Shown piece after piece: positions 49,001 through 60,938 of a stretch of DNA of 64,000 bases. A model generated the notes under the pieces. The model was given only the letters and a program-made list of their open reading frames with translations. It did no database searches and had not been told where the DNA came from. A program made the translations under genes and the position numbers. Source of the DNA: Maylandia zebra (Eukaryota > Chordata > Actinopteri > Cichliformes > Cichlidae); contig NC_135179.1 of the NCBI RefSeq assembly GCF_041146795.1, positions 15,979,547 to 16,043,546 of the forward strand. Direction: 5' to 3'. How positions within the stretch are numbered: the first letter of the stretch is position 1; each line of letters opens with the position of its first letter.

Positions 49001-50459
49001 CTAAAGCTTCGGCAGTGCTGGCTAGTGTTGTGGGATGGGATGTCTCTGAGCGTGTTGTGGGTTATGGTTGCTATACTCACAATGATTGCAGATAGTTTCA
49101 GCAGCCTCATATTTGATGGTTTTGTTCGCTTTCTCTTCTGTCTCCTTCTGTATGTTTCTCTGTTCCACTCTACTTAAGATATAAGCAGCTACTGCATGTC
49201 GATCTGCCCCTGTGACATAAGATGACGGCCTTTATGGGTAGACCTGGGTAGGCAGACATCAAAATTCAGACAACACTGGTCTTTCATGATTTCACGGAGG
49301 TTGCAAGTGATCATTACTTTACTGTCTCTTCCTTTAGATCATTCAGTTTGGCTTTGACTGCGGTTCAGGCATCGTGCAAACCAAATTTAAATGATGCATA
49401 AGTTGACATATGTAAAATGGGATTTTTGGCAGATCTCATTGCTCTAAAAATTGAGAATAGTTCATTTTACAGACTCGAGACATGAATACAAGGATGTAAA
49501 ACTGTATTGACCAGATCTATTATATTCCATCGGAGCAGCTGGAGAAGAGGTTAACAGGGAGCTGCAAGAAGAGGGATTATATGTTAGTCTTAATGTGCTA
49601 TGAGGCAGACAGCACATGGCCAGCTCAGGTGCAAACACCAGCCTGATTTGTCATGGACCACTCAGCTCAGCACCGAGGAAGATTAAACTGAAGTCATCAC
49701 TCTCTCTATTCTTCCTGCAAAACACTGTATCATTTAACATTTCCTCCCCCACATCAAAGTTACTGAGCTTGTCATGTTTCATTGTAAGTGCTGTTTACAT
49801 CCCCTCAGTAGGTCTGAGGGAGTCTCAGGAAAGCCCGTTCTATCCTTGGGGAAACAGGTAATTCAAGTTACCACAGCCCACAGCTTTCATATGAAAAGTC
49901 CAAAGCTACACTGCTGTGATGTTTTGATTTTTCTCTCTGTGGGGCGCTAGCTAATATAGTGCTATTGATATTCCTGCCTGTGCTTCTGTTTAGCCTTGAG
50001 CTAATAATATAAACCATGAAATACTGTAATACATCTATCAATATAAGTGTAGGTGAGCCACATTCTACTTGTGTTTAATATGCAGCAATATGATGTAAAC
50101 TGACTGGAGTAAAAACTCACTATATCCGTTTTGGTTGTATTGAAAATATACTATGTTGTGCACATGTTTTCCACTGCTAAAATATCGGCACTTTTTCGAT
50201 TGATGTATTGGCCAGCTGCCGATTGTGATTTTGCGAGCAAATCGATTTATTTCTCAAGCAGATGAAAAGAATAAGTCTGTTTTTTATTCTCCCCATTACA
50301 CTTAGTGCACAATTTTTCCAAGTATCTCCTGAAAATGTAGTCAATTAAATACCAGGAATACAGGGAAAAGGAGAACTTTCAACTATTCCTTTACAAACGT
50401 TAAATATACATGGAAATACAGTGTATACGGCAAAAACAGAGTTTGTAAAGTTTAATGAA
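46096..50459. other. Gene-free upstream DNA of pcsk2
   Basis: 4.4 kb. Holds a run of 15 G at 46148-46162 and an imperfect CA repeat at 48487-48530. No exon or repeat family recognised. Confidence 0.5.
48487..48530. repeat. Imperfect (CA)n repeat
   Basis: CACACA runs broken by TA, GGG and T. The 121-codon minus-strand frame that includes it is not a recognisable protein. Confidence 0.85.
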
Positions 50460-51475
50460 CTTGAAAGTCAATATTTGGTATGACCACGTTTAAGCTTTCT
50501 TATTATTTCTTTAAGTCGTAATAGCTTTGGGGAGGCTATTGTGTGTTTTGTCTGTCCAGGCACTCTTTTGCTGCATCAGGAGTGTATTTAGGATCATTAC
50601 CATGCTGAAAAATGCCAACTAGATGGTAGCTTTTGTTGCACCCTCAGAGAGACATGACTCCATTCTAACTTTTTGCAACTTTATTCTCCTCAGTTCAGGT
50701 TTGGAGTTTACAGGCAGCATAGCGCATCATCAGCAAAACATTGCTTTCACGTCTCAGACACTGTTTTTTTTCCCTTTTTTTTCTGCGCTTACTGATGACA
50801 TCACTCATCTGAACTCTGACCTCCTGGAGCTAGTGAACTACAAAAATTAACTAGAAATGTGTCCAAAAATAAAACACAATTAAATAAGAATAGTATTTAG
50901 AGATTTTCCCAACGATTCAGAAAATGTAAGTTTTATAACTACTTTTAGAGCACAACACTTTTATATGTTGTTGAATGGTGAATCAAAATCTGAGTGATTA
51001 AAAAAATCTCCAACAATAAAATGGCTGAAATGTAGCCCCAAACCATGACAGAGATTCCACCATGTTTCACTGAGGTACAGCTGAGATACATTCACTGTTG
51101 TACATATTAATGACAATTTCACCCCAAAAATGTTAAATCTGGATTCATCACGCTTTAAGACCTGTTGTCATGTCTCGTGTTCTGTGTCAAGTCTTTGCTG
51201 GATACTTTTTCATATTTCTTTAGGACATAGCTTTTAGATACTGTTCATCTGTTGTAGATAGATTTCTAAGCCTGCCACTTTTACTTTTGCGCTCCACTTG
51301 TCCAGTTTTCTTGGATGTTTTAACAAGACTCTGCAGACCATGCTGAAATATGCCAAGTTTTTCGCTAATAGCTCTTTGGAAGTCACCTTCTTGGTGCACA
51401 ACATTTATTTTATGCCTGTCAAACTATGTTATCATTAGCATTTTTCATGGTTTCAACTAAATTAATGGAACACCT
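50460..51475 (-). mobile_element. Tc1/mariner transposase fossil B
   Basis: The minus strand encodes VKHGGISVMVWGYISA near 51072-51025, a near-perfect Tc1 transposase motif. WPPQS-like residues follow downstream near 50530. The low-coordinate end (TATTTGGTATGACCACG, 50472-50488) and the high-coordinate end (GTCAAACTATGTTATC) match fossil A at 30650-31645. Internal stops and deletions make it inactive. Confidence 0.85.
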
Positions 51476-54400
51476 TGTGCGTTTTTGTGACAGGCTGCTA
51501 GTAGCAAAGTGCCCTAAGATCAGGGGCTAAACAGAATGATTAGGGCACTTTTGGTTAATGAGTAATTAAATCTCATAGGCAGGTTACTGCATATTACTAG
51601 TGAATGAGTTCATTTTTCCTGAGCTACAGCCTGTCATCGCTTCCAGTGACAGCAGAGAGATACTAGCTCACTAATAACAAAATAATGACGTCCCACAGAC
51701 TGCTTATAGTCTCATCGCACAGATTTTTCTTCTCATTTCTGTAATGTGTTCATGGTGCAGATGCAAAGTTGCTTAACAGTCAGTAATGACTATTCAGCAC
51801 ATGGAATTTAATAGTCTGAAAATGTAAATCTTACATGTGATGTGCTAAATAATTTTAGAGTTTTAAAATCAGATATTGAATCTCTACATTATGTTTTGGT
51901 TTTTGTGAAACATCTTGTAAAACTAACTCAAGTAATTACTGAAGCAATTCAAAGATTGCACAAACATATCAAGCAGTTTAATATAGCCTTTACAGTGATG
52001 AACTTTGGACTGGTTACACCTCGGGTATTGTTACTAGGTTACATCAAAGGCAGCAGACATTATTTTTTATTTAAGATGACGCAGAATAAATTCACTCACT
52101 GACTTCTACCTTTTATACAAGCTTTATATTCACAGTGTCAGTACAGCTTGCATAACATCTGCTTAGATCTTGTTGAATTGCGTTGGTTAAATCCACAAAG
52201 AGCAGTGAATAAATAGCAGAACAGGCCAGCTGATCATATTCCGTACACACACACACAAAAAAAAAAAATCTACATTGTTATATGACTTGGAGACACAAAT
52301 CCCCCGGGTGTAGCAGATCAGCCAAATCACAGCTACCTGCTGTAGCATCCTCTTCTCAGTAAGGGAGCAGTGCTGTGCTGACTGTGTTGTATTGTGTTCC
52401 TCTTCACTCTCTTTTGTGACAAACTTACAAAAACAAAGTTGGAGGTTATTATTGTTATAAATAATGTACAAATGTACAAAGCAAATTATTTTGAATGTAT
52501 TGCAAGTCATTTATAAGCATACATTTGAGCTGAATGTCTTTACTTGAAATGACTGATGCTTTATTAAACATCACACAATTTGGTTTTGGTCTCTAGCATC
52601 ATTGTAGATTGAATCTAAATCGATGCCTGACATCTGAGCACTCTTTGTGTTTTTCACTATAGGTAAATTTATTATCCAATCAAAAAAGTGCCGTCTCAAG
52701 ATACAATGCATTATAATTAACAGTCCATTAACAAGCATACCATAAAGCTAAAACTCTGGCTTAACTCTGACTATGATTACGAGTGTGTAAATATAATAGT
52801 AATTGATTGCCCTTAAGTTACATTCATTAATTTAATCTGATTTATCCCCATTATTATATTTTTTTAGTGGCTGTGCCATTGTCTGTTTATCTGTGTTAGT
52901 CATACGACATACCTTGCCTCTATAATTTCTTCTCTTTAGCCAGACTTTTCTGTAAACCCAGAAATAACATGAACTCACTGGGCTTGTACAAAGGCTTAGT
53001 ATCAAAAGGGGGAAAATGCCCTATATTATCAAAGATGTATTGCTTTCTCAGAAACTGGCAAAAACAATACACCATTGTAGCCTGTAGCAATGCGGTTCTC
53101 ACGCAGCTTTCTTCACAAACACCAGTGAAGGTGAGGCAAGAGCAGCCACCTGCTATGATATTCAGAGTGTGTTCTGAATATAAATTTAGTTTAATTGGAA
53201 AAGAAAAACAACTGTGCGAGCAAAGATTATGCATAATCACAATAATTATTTCCCTCTGTGTATTACTTATTTTGAGGTGTGCTTCCTAATGAAGGCGCCA
53301 CCTAGGAGGGAATAAAGGACATGCAAATTAGCGTTAGGGATGAATCACTTGGAGAGAGGGCTGAGGGCTGAAAAAAAACATTAAATCTGATTTGATTAAT
53401 TAACAAACTCACTTTTACTCTGAAGGAAATGGCATCTTTTACAATTTGCCTGAAAATATTAAGACAACAGTGTTTTCTTACTTTAAATTACCAAGTTGTG
53501 TCCACATTACATCAATCATTTGGGTTGATTTTCTTCTTCTTCTTAAACTACTGTGACACATTTGTTACTGGGATATCTGAATTTGATTCAAGCAATAATT
53601 TTCCTGTCTGCTCACACACTCCCTCCAAAGGTCTGGTTCCCTGCTTTGCTGCTATTTGAAAACAAAGTGATGCCTTTAAACTGCAGTCATTTTGGCTGTT
53701 GCCACTGCAGTAATGTCAGATCAGCAGTTTTAGGTAGAAAAGTATACTACATTGCTGGCATTGTATTTCATGCCAGTCTCATTTGCGAGAAACTGTTCAG
53801 TGACACATAATGAGATGATTTGTCAAAAGCACAACAGCAATCAGCTAAATGATACCAGTGGGTGCTTTATAGTTTACAGTAAGTTTGAGGATAAGTCATT
53901 CTCATCACTGTGACAAGCATTCATGCTCAGCATGCATTCAGAAATTATGTTGATGTTATGACTACAGCAGTTTAATTGCCATTAGTAGTGTATCATGCTG
54001 CGTGCCCCCAACATGCCAGATTCAAACACCATTTGCTGCTGATGATTTTGATTGAACACTGTGGAAAATATTACCTCAAAGTTAATTTTTACTAATCAAG
54101 CCTTCTGAGCTGGACCTAGTCCTCACCTACTCATAGCACTGCCAACTTTCCCATTTCCTTTCATGCGCTCATTAAGTCATCACAGAAATCAGCCACCTCC
54201 AATTGAAGGTGTCAGCAATTATTAGCTTTAGTCGAGCTGTGGTATTTGACAGTGACATTGCATGCCTTTTTAAAAAGCCTGCAGAAACACTTTGACCTTT
54301 GAACCACCAAAAACACTCATTCCCTGAGTATACATATGTCTCCAAAAAACAATGAGTCTCTAGAAAGTGGTAAAAATACCAAGAGAGGTCAACCTTCGGT

Positions 54401-57400
54401 TACGGACACTATAATATACCTGAATGAAGCTAAAAATAGCTAAACAAACCCAGCAAATATTGGAAATGAATGTAAAATGCACAACATTTCCTAATCAGCT
54501 CCTGCAGTATGCCAGTTGCCTCAGTGGCTAATTTCTAATGTGTCTGTGACTACAGGAAGGGGACAGGCCTGGTGACCTTGGCAGGATATCATGACAAAGA
54601 GTTTGTATCACTCAAACAACATACACAGCAGTCTCTGTGTGTGGGCTCTGATGCTCTTTCCATTTTAAAAGGACATTAGGGCTAATGGTAATGGTATCTC
54701 AGAGGTTTCCAAGCCCCTTTCCAGTACTGTCCTACACGCACAGCCAAAGAGCATAGTCCATTAAGAAAGCAAACAATGTGGATATTTTTCATAGTCCACA
54801 CAGGGCACAGAGTAAACATAGCTACAACCACAAGCAATTAAAGGCTAATCATGTGCTTTAGCTTTTTACCAGTTCTCAAAATCTTGAAATTATTCTTTAA
54901 TAACACAAAAGGGTGTAAGAGTAAACATTTCCAGGAATCTGCCTGTAAACTTTCAGGCAACATCCCTTTTACGCATTAGGTACTGAGGGCAAAGTTTATG
55001 TGTGGAAAAAAAAATGTGTTGCTGAGCATTGTGCATGTGAATACAATTTTTTTTTTCCACGTCGCCAAGCTGCAAAGGCTCATTACGATTATGTGCTTTA
55101 TGTGTAAACAGAGTACACGTTAGCTATAGCCACGCTCATGGAAACATGGGGTTTGACACCTTTTGGCAGACTCTTAGCACAATTGTGAGAAGCTGCATTG
55201 TTTGATCCAGCCTGGGATTAGCAATGGCCACAGACTCCTTTGTAGTCCAGTAACTCCACTGAGTTTCCAGGAGCTAACCGATAAGGCTGCCATTCTGTGT
55301 ACTGGCTCTGAAGTCAAGGCAGCTAATTATCATCCTCCTCTGGGCTGATTAATTTATTCAGTCTAGACTAATTTATTTAATCGGGTAAAGGTAATTCATT
55401 CGAATGGTATTTTCACACTTTCACTTCCCAACTTAAATAACCATAGCCACTTAATATTCTTTTTATTATCAAAAGCTGTTTGTAGCCAGTCGACTGTGGA
55501 TGATGTGTATTGCTTCCTTGAACACCTTCTTCACATATCCATCATGTCATTCTAAAAACAGGCTGTGAGCAAAGTGTGTAAATAAACACTGCACTTGCTG
55601 CTCCAGGAGGGTCAATAAAACTACAAAGAGAAATGCATTTAGAGATCCTCAATGAGAATCTCATTGTTCATTCCACCCCTGCAATTTGTGAGGATAGCCC
55701 AGCAAATCAATACAAGGACCATTAAGCTTAACAAACCTGGTTTGTCTATAAACTGCCTGCAGGCTCTCTAGGACAGCCTGCCTACCTGTAAAGGCTTAAA
55801 GGCAGGTGGTTTATATAAAGCAGAACGAAATTTGCCTCTGACACAGTGTATCCTGACATTTGCTTGTCACTTAATACCAAGAACCTTTCAGGTGTCATGT
55901 GGTGACGTAGATAACCCCTCACATAACACCACAAATGTATGCCCCCCCCCGCACCACCACCATCACTGCTTGGTATGATTTGACATCGTGAAATGGAGCA
56001 GTGCATAACCATTTCCCCATTATGCAAAGTTATATTACAGCTATTTTTTTGTAATCTCTGTCAGTCATGTCATTCTGTGGCAACAACCTCTGGGTGGCTG
56101 TAACACTGAGATATGGAACTTGAAAGAAACAGGATGAAGCCTAATAGATGAACCACAGCCTAATGCAGCATGCAGACACAATGACACATCAAGATTCAGC
56201 GCTGGAAATGAGAGCTGCTATTAAAAGTCCAACTCTATATATTTACTCTGAACTGATAGCACAGCTTTTAGCTTGAAAGAATGACATATGCCTCACTGTA
56301 TATCTGTTTATTGCTGTTAAATTCAGTTCATTAGAGCATTCGTTTATTTTAATCATTTTAGGTTTTCCATTAATGTTTAGTTAACAATCACTATTAACAG
56401 CATACTACTTCTTCTTCTGCATAACAAATCACATTCCCTGTAAAATATTACTGTATAATTACATTAATGTTTCCTGTTGTTTAATAAAACAATATTGTTG
56501 TGGGATTGTTACTGTGAAAGTACAATTTTTACAAAAAAGTATTGCATAAGAAAATATTTCGATTTTCTTTCCTCTGTAAAACTCCACACAAGAGTATTTT
56601 GCTGCCTTCAGACACTTTTGCAAGCAGAAACACATGCAACAAACAATTTTTTTTCACCACTTAATTGCCTTACTTAGCCTTGCTGCTTTTGTAATGGGTA
56701 ATTGGTTGTCATGACAGTCTATTCATAGCTCAGAAGCCTGAGCAACAAAAAAAACCCTTACCAAATATATTTGAAGTCAGCATGTACAAGATCACTGATG
56801 GAAGCTTTCCTCTACTCTAATGTCTAGTAATAAAGGAAATTACAGAGTCTTGCTAATATCATGCAAACATGCTGAACTGGGTTTAGTTTATTCTTTGTGG
56901 TGGTGCAAGAAAATGTATTATTTATGTATGAGGTATCTGCGAACACTGCAATTATTTAACAAAATGAAACAGGAAATTTGGTCTGACAGCTTAAATTCTT
57001 TTAGCTTGCACATTTAAAGCTTACTAAAACCCATGTTTGCATGTAACATGATCATACTCACAACCTAGGTAGATTTCATCAGATGATTCTTTGTGTGCAA
57101 ACATGACGAAAAGAGGTCAGATCTTAAAATATTCAGTCTTTGAGCTGTTGCAGAAAAACATGCAAAGCCAGCGTTCACCAAGGTCTGTTCAGAAAAGAAA
57201 GCACTATTAATGTAAGCTGCTAATGAGATATATACATTATGCTTAAGTGGACTGGCTTACAACAGATTTCTGCATGCTTCATTCAGTCATGGTGATTATC
57301 TGTTAGCGCTATTCGCAAGAATTTAGATTTTTTTTTATCATTGTCGACAATTAAACGCTGCAAAATACTAATTATAGGAGCTGATGTTTGGATGATGTAT

Positions 57401-57720
57401 TTCCACCTTTTGGAACACTACAATTGCTGGTCTTCAATTATGTATGTATCTTCTAGCACATCTACTACTAATTTGTTGGAGCTGTTTCAGAATAATACCT
57501 CTCTAATTTGTAAAACAAAATATTACAGGTTAATGCTGCCAATTTCCTCATGTTCACGTTCATTTCCTGTCTTGACCTTTTGACCTACAAGAACTTCACT
57601 GGCCGAACAGTTAAGGTTAACTGCTGTATATAACAAATTTCTTGAATCATGAAGGTCCTGCTGTACACTGCTAAGCTTCCAAACACCCGCTGTCATGCAC
57701 AAACACACAGTAACCTTTCT
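51476..57720. other. Gene-free intergenic DNA
   Basis: 6.2 kb. No coding exon, RNA gene or repeat family recognised on either strand. Open frames stay under about 110 codons without motifs. A C9 run lies at about 55942-55950. Confidence 0.45.
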
Positions 57721-57759
57721 CTGTCACTGTGGTAACCTTTCTGGTAACCACAGTGACAG
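57721..57759. repeat. Near-perfect hairpin with repeated flank
   Basis: CTGTCACTGTGGT (57721-57733) pairs with ACCACAGTGACAG (57747-57759). One A-A mismatch and a further 3 bp (ACC/GGT) follow toward a 5-base loop. The sequence TAACCTTTCT occurs both before the left arm (57711-57720) and within the inner part (57733-57742). Confidence 0.75.
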
Positions 57760-58782
57760 GCAAAATAGAGGTGGGAAGTAATGGAAGGAAGTTAGCCCTC
57801 TCGGTTGGAGAAGGCTGACCTGTGGAGTTGGGTTTGTTCAGGTGTGACATAAATGTAGGCGGCCAAGGTAAGGAAACTGAAATAACAGAAACTCTTTTTG
57901 GCAGCTCACCTTCTCTTTACCAAACTCACACTTCCTATGAGATATTAACCAAGTTCACTGAGGGGGTACAGGTATTAATTTCACTGGAAAAGCGCAACTT
58001 ATTTCACTCTATATCTCAGCTGCCCCCCTTTTATCCATGAATACAGGTTTTCAAATGCCTACCAGAATATAACAGTAAATATCAAACAGTAGATACAACT
58101 GACTCCTGAGCTATTTGGAGGGTTGAACAAGAAATGAAATCACTGGGTTCTTTGTGTCATTGCTTGACAGAGAATTGGGGGGAATTACACTAGCTGGTGT
58201 AATTATATGAGTCAGACATAACACAGACACACACACTCTAAGAGAGCAAGAATGTAAGATAGATAAATACAATAAGAGAAAAATAATATTATTGAAGCTG
58301 CACTTTCTTCTCACTTCTATTATGACTTATCCTTGAAATACAGCAGCAATACACTTGGCATGGCCTGCTGATGTGCACGCATTTTTTTGACACAAAACAT
58401 GGATGACAAATGCACTTTGAAATCTAGAGTAAATTAAAGCAAGAAGGCCACCATACATCCTCAGGCTAAAGCAGTGATTGATTCGTGCCGACTGATTGAT
58501 TGACTGGTTGAAACAAGCAGTGAGCTGGCATTTTCTGACATCCTTGAAGAAAATTAGTGCAGACAAAGCCTATTTTTCAAGCACCTTGAAGACACTACTG
58601 ATTAAGTCAAATGCTGCCCCTAGTCGTGTATGCACACATAACCGGAGAGAATCTTCCATCACACAAATGCACAAGTTATCAAAGTTTTGATGACAGAGTG
58701 AGATTTTCTCAATGACTGCACAAGGAAAATGCACACGTCAAGCACTTTTGGGTAGTTTTTGTCAAGTGTCTGTTCAGGGGAT
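57760..58782. other. Intergenic DNA
   Basis: 1 kb between the hairpin and the GT microsatellite. Nothing recognised. Confidence 0.5.
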
Positions 58783-58797
58783 GGTGTGTGTGTGTGT

Positions 58798-58877
<80 letters not shown>
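58783..58877. repeat. (GT)n microsatellite
   Basis: About 47 GT units with one TA interruption at 58801-58802. Frames across it are artefacts. Confidence 0.97.
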
Positions 58878-58879
<2 letters not shown>

Positions 58880-59316
58880 CCATTACAGAGGTTGCTCCCT
58901 AACACTGGCTGTGTTTGTCATTGTTAGAATGGTTTGGCATGCTATTATGGGTAAAAAAGTTTAACCTAAAGATAGATGCTGATTGGTCTCTTTCTGTACT
59001 TCTGTATGACATTATTAAATGTCATACATACTTGAGGGCTGTATATAATGTTACTACTGGGCACACTGAGTACCATGGCTTTAGTGTTCGGGAAATTGGT
59101 GTTCTCTCTATCCTTTTCCTGACCAAGAAATAACCCTTTTTCCACTGGAAAAAATATATAAAAGCAACAGTTGAAGCAAATTGAGCTGTTTCCATTAGAA
59201 AAAGTGAGGATGGGTCATCCTGTGTACGAGGACTGCACAGCAGGTATTTGCTTCAGCTGTTCTTCTCCTCTCCTCTTACTTTTCATTAGTTTTCATTTGA
59301 TGTCAATTATGCAGTT

Positions 59317-59346
59317 TTTTTAGATTATATTTATATAATCTAAAAA
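59317..59346. repeat. AT-rich 14-bp hairpin
   Basis: TTTTTAGATTATAT and ATATAATCTAAAAA are perfect reverse complements with a 2-base loop. Further TCTAAAATATA/TATTTTAGA pairing follows to about 59380. It sits at the 3' end of the LINE fragment next to it. Confidence 0.7.
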
Positions 59347-59394
59347 TATAATCTAAAATATATATATTTATATTTTAGATATACATTTATTTAA

Positions 59395-60140
59395 AAAAAA
59401 ATCCCCTCTTGTCCCTGTTGTCCTTCAAGCTTGGGTCCTCTACCAGAGGTCTAGGAGCTTGAGGGTCCTGTGCGGTATCTTTGCTGTTCCTAGAACTGCG
59501 CTCTTCTGAACAGAGATCTTGGCTGCTATTCCTGGGATCTGCTGGAGCCACTCGCCTAGCTTGGGGGGTTACTGCACCGAGTGCTCTGATTACCAGTGGG
59601 ACCACTCGAGCTCTTTTCTGAGCCCTTGGTACTTCTCTAGCTTCTCCTGTTCCTTCTTCCTGATGTTGCAGTCATTAGGTATCACTACATCTATCACTAC
59701 AGCCGTTTTCCTTTGCTTTTCCACTACTACTATTTCCGGTTGGTTAGCCGTCTGTATCTGGAAGTCCCAGGATCTTAGCTCGGTCATTCTCGACCATCGG
59801 ATGTCTCCCATTTTGACCTCGGGACTTCCAGGCCATACTTGGCACAGATATTCTGCTGGCAATTTGGTTATGACGTTCCATCTATGCCCTGCCTGCGAGC
59901 ATCATGCACTTATGTGCTGCAATGTGCTGAATTGTCTCAGCGGCATCTTTACACATCATGCACCTGGGATCTTGCCTGGTGTGGTACACCCCTGCCTCTA
60001 TGGAGCTTGTACTTGGTTGCGGCCATCTTCTTGATGTACTTGTGGATGTTCATTGTCTCCTCCTGGTCCGTGGTACTGATACTCACTAGCCCCCCAGCAT
60101 CCTTCCTTCCACTTAGCTCATATCCGAGGTAGGCTTGGTT
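59395..60140 (-). mobile_element. LINE fragment with REL-endonuclease domain (R2/R4/NeSL-like)
   Basis: On the minus strand, SISTTDQEETMNIHKYIKKM (near 60080-60020) is followed by a zinc-knuckle-like DPRCMMCKDAAETIQHIAAH plus KC (near 59965-59900), a stop, and MERHNQIASRI. Then comes WDFQIQTANQPEIVVVEKQR with KTAVVIDVVIPND and KEQEKLEKYQGLRKEL (59800-59600), then PLVIRALGAVTP. Residues in PEIVVVE...VVIDV occupy the places of the PD-(D/E)xK core of the restriction-enzyme-like endonuclease found at the C-terminus of early-branching LINEs. Frame breaks show it is inactive. The RT domain is absent. Confidence 0.7.
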
Positions 60141-60890
60141 AGCATGGGGGGTCTAGCTCGGGGACCCTTACTGGATACAAACGCCCTGGTTGGGAGTCGA
60201 ACTCACGACTCCTGTTTCAAAGGCGTGGAACGGTATATACTATTTTTATCTTTTTCTTTCTTTCTTATTATTTCTTTGTTTTTGTTTTTTAAATGTATCG
60301 CCACCAATTGGATCACATAGGCAAGCAAAGCATTTTTTGGCCATGGCAACTTTGGAAAATTCTAAAGGAAGATGCGTATCACGTCTTAAATGTCACACTT
60401 CGCTGGCAGCCAGCCCCGAGGTTGTTGATTTCCAAACTCCACGGGGCACTATGCCGCTGACCGCAGAGGTGTGGGTGGGATACAAGGTGGAAGGAGGAAA
60501 AAAGTGTTTCTTGCGTTTGCCAGCTGCTCCTTTAGCTCACACAGAAGAAACACACAAACATGCACATACATCAATCTCTTGTGTCACAGTTTCACTGCCT
60601 GTCACCATGGTGACACCCTAAAGCTACAGCTGTCTGACAGAAGACTGACTGAACTTGCCGTGATTTGTGAATTTTGTGGTTTTGCATAGGCTTACACAAA
60701 TACTCTCGCAACTTCAATTGGCAATCAGCTGAAAAAAGGCAGAGTTTTTCTCCTCTTTAGGTCAATTGTTAATAACAATCACATTCACATTCATCATCCA
60801 CTTCCTCTGTGGATGCTGTGCAATGATTAGAATTTCATTCAAATATGAACACGTATTAAAACAGATGTTGTTTTCCTTCAGGAAATGTTT
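60141..60890. other. Intergenic DNA with a tRNA-like patch
   Basis: The minus strand at about 60225-60185 reads GGAGTCGTGAGTTCGACTCC, which resembles a tRNA T-arm/B-box, but no complete cloverleaf could be drawn. A 143-codon plus frame at 60190-60621 shows no known domain. Nothing else recognised. Confidence 0.4.
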
Positions 60891-60891
60891 C

Positions 60892-60938
60892 ACTCTTCTC
60901 TTCTCTTCTCTTCTCTTCTCTTCTCTTCTCTTCTCTTG
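60892..60938. repeat. (CTCTT)n microsatellite
   Basis: About nine pentamer units. Confidence 0.95.

Noticed and set aside
58659-58883. His-Thr repeat frame on the minus strand
   Set aside because: Translation of the GT microsatellite.
60185-60235. Possible tRNA gene
   Set aside because: Only a T-arm-like piece is visible. No acceptor stem, D-arm or anticodon arm could be paired.
60190-60621. 143-codon plus-strand frame
   Set aside because: Begins in the LINE-flank region, has low-complexity Leu/Phe content and no known domain.
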